Origin: Fermentibacter danicus
GTDB taxonomy: Bacteria; Fermentibacterota; Fermentibacteria; Fermentibacterales; Fermentibacteraceae
Reading direction: 5' to 3'
NCBI GenBank assembly: GCA_001618615.1
Contig: LKHB01000181.1
Coordinates: 3,086-67,085 of the forward strand
DNA length: 64,000 bases
Both the position numbers and the translations under genes were made by a program. Each line of letters starts with the position of its first letter. Within the stretch, counting starts at the first letter, position 1. This document shows, in pieces, positions 42,513 to 50,666 of the stretch. Below the pieces are notes generated by a model that was not told the DNA's origin, made no database searches, and saw only the letters and a program-made list of their open reading frames with translations.

Positions 42513-42570
42513 GCGCCGCCGGCTGGCCGGCTCGTCGTCTCTTGTCCATACTATGCCTGCGTTAACAAAC

Positions 42571-42655
42571 GCCGGGGTGGTGGAACGGCAGACACAACGG
42601 ACTTAAAATCCGTCGGCCCGAGGCCGTGAGGGTTCGAATCCCTCTCCCGGCACCA
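42571..42655 (+). tRNA. tRNA-Leu (anticodon UAA)
   Basis: An 85-nt class II tRNA with encoded CCA (42653-42655). The acceptor stem GCCGGGG pairs with TCCCGGC; the anticodon stem ACGGA/TCCGT closes the loop CTTAAAA, giving anticodon TAA; a long variable arm (CGGCCCGAGGCCG region) and a T arm with GGTTCGAATCC follow. The run A36-A37-A38 is the recognition element of MiaA, encoded downstream. It ends 14 nt before mutL. Confidence 0.96.
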
Positions 42656-42669
42656 TCCATGGAGGAGTC

Positions 42670-44394
42670 TTGCAGGCGATCCGGGTTCTCAGCGACGAGG
42701 TGGTCAACCTCATCTCCGCCGGCGAGGTGGTCGAGCGGCCGTCATCCATCGTGAAGGAGCTGGTCGAGAACTCGATCGATGCAGGAGCCTCGTCCGTGGA
42801 GGTGGAGATCGAGAGGGGGGGCCGGCAGTCGATAACCGTAAGGGACGACGGTTCCGGGATGTCGCGGCACGACCTGCTCCTCTCGGTGCAGAGGCATGCG
42901 ACCAGCAAGATCGCCAGGGCTTCGGACCTGGAGAGCATGACCACGCTCGGATTCCGGGGCGAGGCCCTGCCCAGCATCGCAGCCGTGACCCACATGTCCA
43001 TCGTCACATCCGACGGAGCCGGGGCCTGGAGGCTTACGATAGACGGAGGCGTACTCGGAGGGGTCGAACCGGCCGCGAGGACCAGGGGCACGACCATCGT
43101 GGCGTCGGGCGTATTCTTCAACCAGCCCGCGAGGAGGAAGTTCCTCAGGTCGGAGAAGACCGAGGAGTCGTGGATCATCCGTCATCTCGAGGCGCTGGCC
43201 TTCTCGAGGCTGGATGTGTCCATCTCTCTCACGAGCGACGGACGGAGAGTCTTCTCCATACCCGCCGGCACGCTCGAATCCCGCGTCATAACCAGATTCC
43301 AGCTTCCCCGTGGAACCGGAGCCGTCACCGGGCTGGCCTCGGACGGCGCGAGGAGCGCTCGGATACTCCTCTTCCCCGAGAGGCGCACCTCCTCCAGACA
43401 GAACTGGTACACCGTGCTCAACGGCAGGCCTGTTTCGATCAGGGCCGTGGGATATGTCCTCGAGAGCATGCTGGGCGGGCCTTCCGGGTTTCCCCTTTGC
43501 GTCTGCAGCCTCGAACTATCCCCGGGAGACTACGACGTGAACGTACACCCCGCGAAGCTGGAGGCCAGGATGCGCGTGCCTTCGATGATCCAGGCCCTCG
43601 TCGCATCGGCGGTCGAGGATGCGACGGGCCGCAGGACGGAGGAGGTGCGCGGGAGCCTGACGGCTGCCGGTGGTAACCTGAATGCCGGTGGCGGGGGTGG
43701 CTGGAGCCTGACGGCCGTCGGGAGCGCAGGCGGATCGGCCCTCGGGAAGGAATCCGGCTATCCGGTTTCGTCGAGTCTCTTCGAGACTGCATTCGAGCTT
43801 CAGTCCCCCGGTGGTGTGCTTCGAAAGGAAGCGTCCCCGCCTCCTTCAGCCGCCATCTATCAGGTGGGCAGGAGCTACCTGGTCTCGGCCATGGCAGGGG
43901 GGATCGTGATAGTAGACCCTCACGCCGCGCACGAGAGAATCCTCTTCGAGAGCATCAGGAAGGGCCCCTCCGGCCGTCCGGGGCAGCAGCGCCTGCTCCT
44001 GCCGGAGCGGCTCGACCTCGATCCGGCCTCTCTCGAACAGCTCGGGCTCTATTCCGACATGATAGCCGAGGCCGGCTTCGACATACAGGAATCGGGGGGG
44101 CGCCTCATGCTCTGCGCGGTTCCCGAGGGGGTCAGGCACGGGGTGGAGGCGGTACACGAGATTCTGGCCTCCCTGTCGGACCCCTCCAGGGCCTCTCTCC
44201 CTCCACAGGACCAGATCGCGGCCGCTGCAGCCTGCGCCGGAGCGGTCAAGCTCGGCGACAGCCTCGATCCAGTCCAGGCCGCCGAACTCCTGGACATGCT
44301 GTTCGCAACGAAGGATCCCTTCCATTGCCCGCACGGAAGGCCAACACTCATCGAGATTTCTTACGACGAGCTGGCCAGGAGGTTCGGCAGATGA
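42670..44394 (+). CDS. mutL: DNA mismatch repair protein MutL
   Basis: A 574-residue MutL. The N-terminal GHKL ATPase has KELVENSIDAGASSVEVEIE, VRDDGSGM, RHATSKI and TLGFRGEALPS. A glycine-rich linker near residues 330-350 leads to the C-terminal domain with DPHAAHERILFE at about 415 (the DQHAxxExxxxE endonuclease motif with P for Q) and CPHGRP near the end, so it should be a nicking MutL as in bacteria without MutH. TTG start preceded by GGAGGAG. It overlaps miaA by ATGA. Confidence 0.95.
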   Translation: MQAIRVLSDEVVNLISAGEVVERPSSIVKELVENSIDAGASSVEVEIERGGRQSITVRDDGSGMSRHDLLLSVQRHATSKIARASDLESMTTLGFRGEALPSIAAVTHMSIVTSDGAGAWRLTIDGGVLGGVEPAARTRGTTIVASGVFFNQPARRKFLRSEKTEESWIIRHLEALAFSRLDVSISLTSDGRRVFSIPAGTLESRVITRFQLPRGTGAVTGLASDGARSARILLFPERRTSSRQNWYTVLNGRPVSIRAVGYVLESMLGGPSGFPLCVCSLELSPGDYDVNVHPAKLEARMRVPSMIQALVASAVEDATGRRTEEVRGSLTAAGGNLNAGGGGGWSLTAVGSAGGSALGKESGYPVSSSLFETAFELQSPGGVLRKEASPPPSAAIYQVGRSYLVSAMAGGIVIVDPHAAHERILFESIRKGPSGRPGQQRLLLPERLDLDPASLEQLGLYSDMIAEAGFDIQESGGRLMLCAVPEGVRHGVEAVHEILASLSDPSRASLPPQDQIAAAAACAGAVKLGDSLDPVQAAELLDMLFATKDPFHCPHGRPTLIEISYDELARRFGR

Positions 44395-45347
44395 TCCGCC
44401 TTCCTCCCGTGCCGGTGATAACAGGTTGCACTGCAACCGGGAAGACCGCTCTCGCACTGGCTCTCGCCCGGGACTACCCGATAGAGGTGATCAGCGCCGA
44501 CTCCCGTCAGGTCTACAGATACATGGACATAGGCACGGCCAAGCCCGGCAGGGCGGAAACGGCGGCGCTGCCCCACCATCTGATCGACATCGCAGACCCG
44601 GACGGCTGCTTTTCCGCCGGCTCGTTCGCGCGGGAGGCCGCCCGGCTCATCCTCGAGATCTCCGCAAGGGGAGCCGTGCCTGTGATCGTCGGTGGAACCG
44701 GCCTCTACATCCGGGCACTGACCGGACCTTTCGACGACCTGCCTCCCGCACATCCCGCCCTCCGCACGGTTCTCTCCGCCTGCGAAGCATCCTCTGCGGG
44801 CTTTCTGCGCAGGTTTCTGGCGAGGCTGGACCCGGTTTCCTCTAAAACCATCGGGGCCGGTGACGCGGTCAGAACGCTCAGGGCCCTGGAGATAACCATT
44901 CTGTCGGGACGCCGTGCATCCGTCCTCAGAACCGGTGCTGGACGAAGAAGCGGGTTCACCTTCCGCATCGCGAGGATAGAGATTCCCGGAGCCGCGCTCC
45001 GGGCGAGGATATCCCTGCGGGTGAACAGGATGATGGAGGACGGACTGGAGGCGGAAGTCGGACGCCTGCTCGCGATGGGCTACGGGCGGGGCTGCGCGCC
45101 GGGAAGGACGATAGGATACAGGGAGGTGCTCGATTCCATCGACGCCGGCCGGTCTTCCGAGGAGACCACGACAGCGATCGTGAACGGGACATGGCGCTTT
45201 TCGAGGAGGCAGAGGAACATGCTCGGCAGGCTTCCCGCGGATCTCGTTTCCGACGGAGGAGATCCGGCATCTCTCGGTCCCGCCCTTTTCGAGGGATGGG
45301 ATCGATCATTCGCGGATGGAGGGACTGGCAGTGCAGAAGGCAGTTGA
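44391..45347 (+). CDS. miaA: tRNA dimethylallyltransferase
   Basis: A 318-residue MiaA that adds the isopentenyl group to A37 of tRNAs reading UNN codons, the step before MiaB. ITGCTATGKTALALALA is the P loop, followed by EVISADSRQVYRYMDIGTAKP, PHHLIDIADPDGCFSAGSFAREA, VIVGGTGLYIRALTGPF and, near the end, GRTIGYREVLDSI. The ATG at 44391 overlaps the mutL stop. The upstream tRNA-Leu(UAA) is one of its expected substrates. Confidence 0.96.
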   Translation: MIRLPPVPVITGCTATGKTALALALARDYPIEVISADSRQVYRYMDIGTAKPGRAETAALPHHLIDIADPDGCFSAGSFAREAARLILEISARGAVPVIVGGTGLYIRALTGPFDDLPPAHPALRTVLSACEASSAGFLRRFLARLDPVSSKTIGAGDAVRTLRALEITILSGRRASVLRTGAGRRSGFTFRIARIEIPGAALRARISLRVNRMMEDGLEAEVGRLLAMGYGRGCAPGRTIGYREVLDSIDAGRSSEETTTAIVNGTWRFSRRQRNMLGRLPADLVSDGGDPASLGPALFEGWDRSFADGGTGSAEGS

Positions 45348-46623
45348 ACCGCTTTCCGAGCATATCCCGCTCGAAGAGGTGAAGATCGAGGAGATCGACT
45401 CCCTCGATCCGCCCGAAGGCTGGAGCCCGGAGTCTCCCGGGGTCGAACCCGTGCCTCCTCCGATTCTCATCGAGGAGGAGGGCAGATTCTCGCTTCTGAT
45501 CAACCACGACTCCTTCTGGCGGGCCAGAGCGGCCGGCATGCTCTCGATCAGGGCCATGGTCGTGAGGAATCCCATACACGTCCCGATCGCTCACAAGTCG
45601 GTGAAGAACAGCCTGGAGGAGGCGCTCCTCTTCGACGGCCTGCTCCGGATGTCCATCGTCCCCAACAGGAGCAGGCTTGCGGAGCTGCTGAACTTCTCCA
45701 GAGCCCGGATCACACAGGTGCTCAACGTCCTGAAGCTGCCCCTCCAGATCAGGCGCGAACTGCTGATCACCGAGAACATCAGCGAGTTCCACCTCCGCCC
45801 CCTCATCAAGATGGACGACGAGAAGCGTCAACTGGCCTCGTTCCGCAAGCTGATCGCCGACGGGCTGACCGGGAGGCAGATGGCCCTGTTCGCGGCCTCC
45901 GGAGAGGAACCGGTCGAGGAGGCACAGACGGACCTCGAAAGAATTATGTCGGAGCCTGTGCTGGTTACGCCCGAGCCTCCCTCCGGGGAAGCCCCGCGGA
46001 AACCGGTTTCAGCTATGGAAACTCCCCCTGAAGATGAGGAGGTCGCCGCCCCGGCGTCCGCGCCGGAGGCTGATCCGGCCGCCGGAGAACACGCCGCGAA
46101 GAAGACCCAGGGGCAGCAGGAGAAGACCAGGCAGCCCAGATCCGCTCAGAGGGCGGACTCCGGGAAGGAGGACACGCCGCCCTCCACGGCCGAGAGAGCC
46201 CTGTTCATGAGGGCGAAGGGTCTGCTCGATATCCTGGGCACGCTGCGGGACAAGGGCTGGGAGGAGAAGGCCGCCAGGAACGGAGCGACACGCGAGGAAC
46301 TCGTCTTCCTGGAGGGAGTATCCCTTCTTCGCAGGGGGCTTTACGAGCGAGCTGCCGAAACCCTCATCAACGCCTCGCACCTGTCCCGCGACAATGCCGC
46401 CGTCTTCTTCTTCCTCGGAAGGAGCTACAACCTCATGGAAAAGCTGTCGAACGCCGAGGAGTATCTCCGGATGGCCTGCGAGCACGTGCCGGACGATCCC
46501 GACATCCTTTCCGAACTGGCCATCGTCCTGGAGAAGCAGAAACGGTACACGGAAGCGTCGAGCTTCTACAGGAGGGCTTCCGCCCTCCGGAACCCCTCCC
46601 AGCCCAGGAGCCGGCGCCAGTGA
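45331..46623 (+). CDS. Degenerate ParB-like / HTH / TPR hybrid protein
   Basis: A 430-residue protein combining parts not usually joined. Residues about 10-80 resemble the ParB N-terminal fold (FSLLINHDSFWRARAAGMLSIRAMVV aligns with 'yeliaGeRRwrAaraaG'), but the GERR nucleotide-binding motif reads NHDS. Residues about 95-150 are a ParB/KorB-type HTH (NRSRLAELLNFSRARITQVLNVL). A 90-residue Pro/Glu/Ala linker follows, then TPR-like repeats at about 295-415. It may be a DNA-binding scaffold; role unknown. I chose the GTG at 45331 with GGAGGG upstream; an ATG at 45316 has no such site. Confidence 0.75.
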   Translation: MQKAVEPLSEHIPLEEVKIEEIDSLDPPEGWSPESPGVEPVPPPILIEEEGRFSLLINHDSFWRARAAGMLSIRAMVVRNPIHVPIAHKSVKNSLEEALLFDGLLRMSIVPNRSRLAELLNFSRARITQVLNVLKLPLQIRRELLITENISEFHLRPLIKMDDEKRQLASFRKLIADGLTGRQMALFAASGEEPVEEAQTDLERIMSEPVLVTPEPPSGEAPRKPVSAMETPPEDEEVAAPASAPEADPAAGEHAAKKTQGQQEKTRQPRSAQRADSGKEDTPPSTAERALFMRAKGLLDILGTLRDKGWEEKAARNGATREELVFLEGVSLLRRGLYERAAETLINASHLSRDNAAVFFFLGRSYNLMEKLSNAEEYLRMACEHVPDDPDILSELAIVLEKQKRYTEASSFYRRASALRNPSQPRSRRQ

Positions 46624-48212
46624 GATCGAGGGACGCCTCGCTCTTCGTCATGTCTCTGATCCTCGCCGCCGGATGCGCCCGCATAGTGGCTCCGTCGGGA
46701 GGCCCGGAGGACAAATCCCCGCCTTCGGTGGTCTCGGTTTCTCCGCCTCCCTCGGCCGGGGTGCCGGAACTGGACAGAATCACGATATCATGGGACGAGA
46801 GGCTTCAGCAGAGCACCATCGAGGCGCAGCTCTTCCCGCGTATCCCGGCCAGGATCGGCAGTTCGCAGAGATCGATTACGATCTCGCTCGAAGAGCCTCT
46901 CGGAGCCCGCACACTGCTCGTCCACATCCCGTCATCCCTCTCCGACCAGCATGGCAACGAACTGGGCGCGACGCTCGACTTCGCCTACAGCGGTCTGGAC
47001 ACGCTGCCTTCGGGGGTCATCAGGATATCGACGGCCAGGCAGGGCGGAACCGTGTTCGGCGCGGAGGTGCGGGTCGAAGTCACCGACGAGTCGAATGAAC
47101 TCGTGCGCAGGACGACTCCGGACTCGACAGGCATCGCTTTCGCGGGCTGGCTTCCCGGAGGCGGCTACTCCGTCCTCTGCTACGAGGATCTGGACAGGAG
47201 CATGACGTGGGAGCGCGACATGGAAGCAGGTGCCGAGACCACCCTGGTCCTTCCGGCGGCCGACACGCTCACCCTCGATATGGTTCTGACCGTCGTGGAC
47301 ACCGTCGGCCCCAGGCTCGTATCGGTGACTTCCCTGGACGCATTCCATCTTCAGGTGGATTTCAACGAACAGCCCGCCATCCCGGCGGCCCCCGGAGCGT
47401 CGTTCTCGCTGAGCGACCCCTCGGGAGCCCGGATCGGGATACTCGGATGCTGGGGGTCCGGCGCCCGTGACGCCAGATCGCTGATACTGGCCACCGGGGC
47501 TCTTCCGGCCGGACTCTGCATACTCCGGACGGACGGAACCATAGAGGATCTTCTCGGCAACGCCTCCGATCCGGACTCGATCGAATTCACCGCCGTCGAT
47601 TCCGTCGCGACCGACTCTCTCAGACTGCAATCCATGTACCCGCCGCCGGGCGCGACGGAGGTGTCCGCCTCGACGATCATCGCCTTCTCCTTCTCGGACT
47701 GGGTCGATTACGATTCGCTTCTGACCAGATTCAGCCTGTCCAGGGTGCTGGACGGCTCGAAAGTCGAGGGCACGCTCACCGCCAGGGATTCGAGATCGTT
47801 CGAGTTCGCACCCCTGCACGACCTGATGGGCGAGGAGCAGTACAGAGTCGAAATCCTGTCCGGCCTCGAATCCCCTTCCGGTGACACTCTCCAGACGACG
47901 GGCTGGGCCTTCGTAGCCGCCTGGGGCGACGAACCCGGCTCGATCGAGGGAGTCGTCAGAGGGGGCGGGGCGAACATCGTGATAGGTGTAACGGCCGCCG
48001 GCTCCAGCGGCGATTCCTTTTCTTTCGGAATCCGGAGCGGTCCGTTCGTTCTCGAGGGCATCCCTGCAGGCAGGTACACCGTATCGGCCTGGACGGACAG
48101 GAACGGCAACGGCGTCTGGGATCCCGGAGAGCCCTACGGAAACTGTCCCGGGGTCGTGCTGGTGAACCCGGGCATAGCCACGACGGGGGTGGCGATTGAG
48201 ATTCTCCCCTGA
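46620..48212 (+). CDS. Ig-like (SbsA-type) repeat lipoprotein
   Basis: A 530-residue lipoprotein (lipobox LAAGC near residue 20). The mature start, APSGGPEDKSPPSVVSVSPP, is a familiar opening of Bacteroidota Ig-like lipoproteins. At least three beta modules follow; one begins MYPPPGATEVSASTIIAFSFSDWVD. The last resembles a carboxypeptidase-regulatory-like fold (GSIEGVVRGGGAN ... GRYTVSAWTDRNGNGVWDPGEPYG). It is probably an outer-membrane structural protein. GTG start overlapping the previous stop by 4 nt; its own end overlaps the nitroreductase start by 17 nt. Confidence 0.82.
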   Translation: MRSRDASLFVMSLILAAGCARIVAPSGGPEDKSPPSVVSVSPPPSAGVPELDRITISWDERLQQSTIEAQLFPRIPARIGSSQRSITISLEEPLGARTLLVHIPSSLSDQHGNELGATLDFAYSGLDTLPSGVIRISTARQGGTVFGAEVRVEVTDESNELVRRTTPDSTGIAFAGWLPGGGYSVLCYEDLDRSMTWERDMEAGAETTLVLPAADTLTLDMVLTVVDTVGPRLVSVTSLDAFHLQVDFNEQPAIPAAPGASFSLSDPSGARIGILGCWGSGARDARSLILATGALPAGLCILRTDGTIEDLLGNASDPDSIEFTAVDSVATDSLRLQSMYPPPGATEVSASTIIAFSFSDWVDYDSLLTRFSLSRVLDGSKVEGTLTARDSRSFEFAPLHDLMGEEQYRVEILSGLESPSGDTLQTTGWAFVAAWGDEPGSIEGVVRGGGANIVIGVTAAGSSGDSFSFGIRSGPFVLEGIPAGRYTVSAWTDRNGNGVWDPGEPYGNCPGVVLVNPGIATTGVAIEILP

Positions 48213-49008
48213 GGAAGCCATCGACAGAGGCCTCTGCACGAGCTGCGGGAGGTGCTCCGCCGTCTGTCCCTCGGGCGCGGCGTCCGGCGGCGCCGGAGTT
48301 CCTCCGGCCTTCGATCTCCGCAGGTGCATCTCCTGTGGACACTGCTCCGCCTTCTGCCCCGTGGACGCCTTCCATTCCGGAAGCCTGCCGGGATCTTCCG
48401 CCGCATGCGGCATCGATCCGCTGCTTGAGCTCTATTCCGGCAGGAGATCGGTGAGGGTGTTCGCGCCGGTGGAGGTGACGGAGGCCGAAAGGGCGAAGAT
48501 GCTGTCCGTGATCGGCTACTGCCCCACGGGCGTCAACAGGTGCGGGATCGTCGTGCGCGCGTTCGGAGGGGCGGAGGCCGGGTCACTCCACGAGAGCGTC
48601 AGAAGGGCGCTGCGGCCGTTCTGGAAGATCGGCCCGCTCCGGCTGATCGGAGCCGTCTCCGGGTATGGGGCGGTTCTGCGGCGCTTCATGAAAGGGGAGG
48701 ACCTGATATTCAGGCAGGCTCCGCTGGTGCTTTTCTTCTTCACCCCGCGGAGGAACCCCACTTCGGCGGAAGACGGCGTGATAGCCGCGTCCATGGTCAT
48801 GACGGCCGCGTGCTCCATGGGGTTCGGCTCCTTCTGGAACGGGGTGGCCAGGATCCTCTACCACATCACGCCTTCGTGGAGAAGGCTGGCCGGGGCGCCC
48901 CGTGGGTCCAGACTCTGCGCCGTGCTGTGCCTGGGCAGACCCGCCTTCGAGTCCAGACCGCTGCCGCCGAGAGAGTGGACGCTTCTGGACGGAAGCGGAA
49001 GGCCGTAA
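48196..49008 (+). CDS. Ferredoxin-nitroreductase fusion protein
   Basis: A 270-residue flavoprotein with two N-terminal 4Fe-4S motifs, CTSCGRCSAVCPSG and CISCGHCSAFCPVDAF (residues about 14-58), joined to an FMN nitroreductase domain (YSGRRSVRVFAPVEVT; later AASMVMTAACSMGFGSFWNG). Such proteins pass electrons from the clusters to FMN; the substrate is unknown. They are common in anaerobes. The TTG at 48196 follows GGGGGTGGCGA. It converges with the deacetylase gene across 9 nt. Confidence 0.9.
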   Translation: MRFSPEEAIDRGLCTSCGRCSAVCPSGAASGGAGVPPAFDLRRCISCGHCSAFCPVDAFHSGSLPGSSAACGIDPLLELYSGRRSVRVFAPVEVTEAERAKMLSVIGYCPTGVNRCGIVVRAFGGAEAGSLHESVRRALRPFWKIGPLRLIGAVSGYGAVLRRFMKGEDLIFRQAPLVLFFFTPRRNPTSAEDGVIAASMVMTAACSMGFGSFWNGVARILYHITPSWRRLAGAPRGSRLCAVLCLGRPAFESRPLPPREWTLLDGSGRP

Positions 49009-49017
49009 CCGGCCGGA

Positions 49018-49956
49018 CTAGTCGAGGGGCACCGCTGAGAAGGGCATGGGGGAGTGGAGATCCTCGCGCCACGTCTCGGGACGGTAGAACCCCCGGTGTC
49101 CCAGCAGCCTCGTTACAGAAGAGAGAGCCATGTCCATCCGGCTTATCCTGAGCCGGCCCGACGCGCTCCGGAGCGAGCCCAGATCGGCCAGCGCTCCGTC
49201 CACGACGAAACCGAGCCCGGCCGAGGGGATGCCCTCGAATGAGATCGTGGAGAGTCTCTCATCGACACGGGCGCCCTCGGGAATCATTCCTCCAGGCCAG
49301 GCTGCGGCGTACATCCCTCCGAGCCGTATGCCCACATACTTCTTCACCGCCTCCTGAGCCCCGGTGAGGGCGGGCCCCCAGGAGTCGGCGCCCATCCCCA
49401 TGAAGCTGCGGTGCCTGGCCGAGTGGTTCCCGATGCAGTATCCGCGGTCGAGCAGGAAATTGAACTTCTGTTCGATGTATTCCTGCTGTCCGAAGGGGAT
49501 CTTGTCGAAGGATATGAAGAACACGGCGCCACGTCCGAAGTCGGGGTGCGAGTCGCAGAACTCCTCCAGGATGCCTACCGCGCACCGGGGGTCGATCTCG
49601 AGAGAGCCGTCCGGTCTCCTCAGATAATTGAACTGGCTCTGCCATCCGTCGTCGAACGTGATCATGACCGGACTCCTCCCCGCGGGGAGTCTGACGAGGC
49701 CGTTCGACAAATCTTCGGGCGTGATCAGGAAGAAGCCTTCGCTCTCGAGCTGCTCGAGGTCGTTCCTGAATCGCCGTGCGCTCACCGAAAGCTCCCCGCC
49801 GGTGTCGATCGAATGGTAGCAGAGAACGGGGAACCTGTCGGATCCCTCGGGGAGCGGAGGAGGAGGAGGCGTATCCGGCGGTTCGCACGAATAGACCCCG
49901 GGCGGCGTCCCCGCCAGAGCGGCCAGTGCGGCCAGCAGGCATGCGAACGAGGTCAC
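49018..49956 (-). CDS. Secreted polysaccharide deacetylase
   Basis: A 312-residue exported NodB-type deacetylase (carbohydrate esterase 4 fold). A signal peptide (FACLLAALAALAGTPPG) and a proline-rich linker precede FPVLCYHSID, the catalytic MITFDDGWQSQF (two Asp) and the metal-binding GNHSARHRSF (HxxxH). The substrate is probably an N-acetylated surface or cell-wall glycan. GTG start overlaps the stop of the lectin-like lipoprotein gene by 4 nt, so the two products may act together. Confidence 0.88.
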   Translation of the reverse strand: MTSFACLLAALAALAGTPPGVYSCEPPDTPPPPPLPEGSDRFPVLCYHSIDTGGELSVSARRFRNDLEQLESEGFFLITPEDLSNGLVRLPAGRSPVMITFDDGWQSQFNYLRRPDGSLEIDPRCAVGILEEFCDSHPDFGRGAVFFISFDKIPFGQQEYIEQKFNFLLDRGYCIGNHSARHRSFMGMGADSWGPALTGAQEAVKKYVGIRLGGMYAAAWPGGMIPEGARVDERLSTISFEGIPSAGLGFVVDGALADLGSLRSASGRLRISRMDMALSSVTRLLGHRGFYRPETWREDLHSPMPFSAVPLD

Positions 49957-50666
49957 GGCCGGCTCAGGGGGACTACCGTGAAACGGTCGAGCACGGCGCT
50001 GGTCCATGCGTCCACGAAGACACCGGTCTGTCCCATGACCGGGACGGTGGTCCGGACGACCTGCAGGAGCTGTCCGTTCACGGAGAAATCGACATAGTTG
50101 CCATGTATCTCGGCGGTCAGGACGACCCGTTCCGGATCGAACGGAAGCAGCCTGCTCGATTCGAACGGATCGAGACCCATAACGGGAGTCCAGAGGCCGC
50201 CCAGACATCTCTGCACGGTGTACTGGCCTCGGGAGTTGACACCGGCCATCAGAAAGGTGTCGTAGTCCTCGGCCCTGAGTATCAGCCCCAGTACGGAGTG
50301 GGGCCTGGAGCGGTCCACCTCGAACACCGCCTCCACCAATCCGTCCCTGAGGAGCGAGGCCGTCGACAGCAGGACTGCGGCATCGTGCGAGGCGGAATTG
50401 TCGATGTGCAACCCGCCGTGATAGATCTCGAAACGGCAGCCGGGTCCGAACGGCGCATCGAGGATGTTGTCGAAGGTGCAGTTGAGAAGTGTATCCTCCG
50501 CGGTCGGCGGTGTCGCGGCGGGGGAGGAGTCGGACGAGGAAGACTCGCGCCCGACGAGCGGACCTGCGAAAAAGCCCGCAGTCTGCGGAGAACCGCAGGA
50601 TGCGAGCAGGACAACCAGGGGGAGGGAGGCGAGGATGACGGCAGGGGGCTTGTCGAAGAGTCGCAT
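49953..50666 (-). CDS. Lectin/glucanase-fold lipoprotein
   Basis: A 237-residue lipoprotein (lipobox LLASC near residue 24) with a Ser/Ala/Thr-rich linker and a concanavalin-like beta-sandwich: CRFEIYHGGLHIDNSASHDAAVL, VEAVFEVDRSRPHSVLGLILRAEDYDTFLMAGVNSRGQYTV, VVLTAEIHGNYVDFSVNGQLLQVV and QTGVFVDAWTSAVLDRFTVVPL. This looks like a LamG/DUF1080-type sugar-binding module; no catalytic residues are evident. It precedes the deacetylase and could present it to its glycan. Start ATG 50666 after GGGGAAAGG. Confidence 0.78.
   Translation of the reverse strand: MRLFDKPPAVILASLPLVVLLASCGSPQTAGFFAGPLVGRESSSSDSSPAATPPTAEDTLLNCTFDNILDAPFGPGCRFEIYHGGLHIDNSASHDAAVLLSTASLLRDGLVEAVFEVDRSRPHSVLGLILRAEDYDTFLMAGVNSRGQYTVQRCLGGLWTPVMGLDPFESSRLLPFDPERVVLTAEIHGNYVDFSVNGQLLQVVRTTVPVMGQTGVFVDAWTSAVLDRFTVVPLSRP

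Noticed and set aside
42541..42680. The tRNA-Leu region as a possible integration (att) site
   Set aside because: No integrase, no duplicated tRNA 3' end and no change in gene content on either side.
46932..48413. A 493-codon minus-strand frame opposite the Ig-like lipoprotein
   Set aside because: The plus-strand gene has a lipobox, Ig-like modules and coupled neighbours; the antisense frame has none of these.
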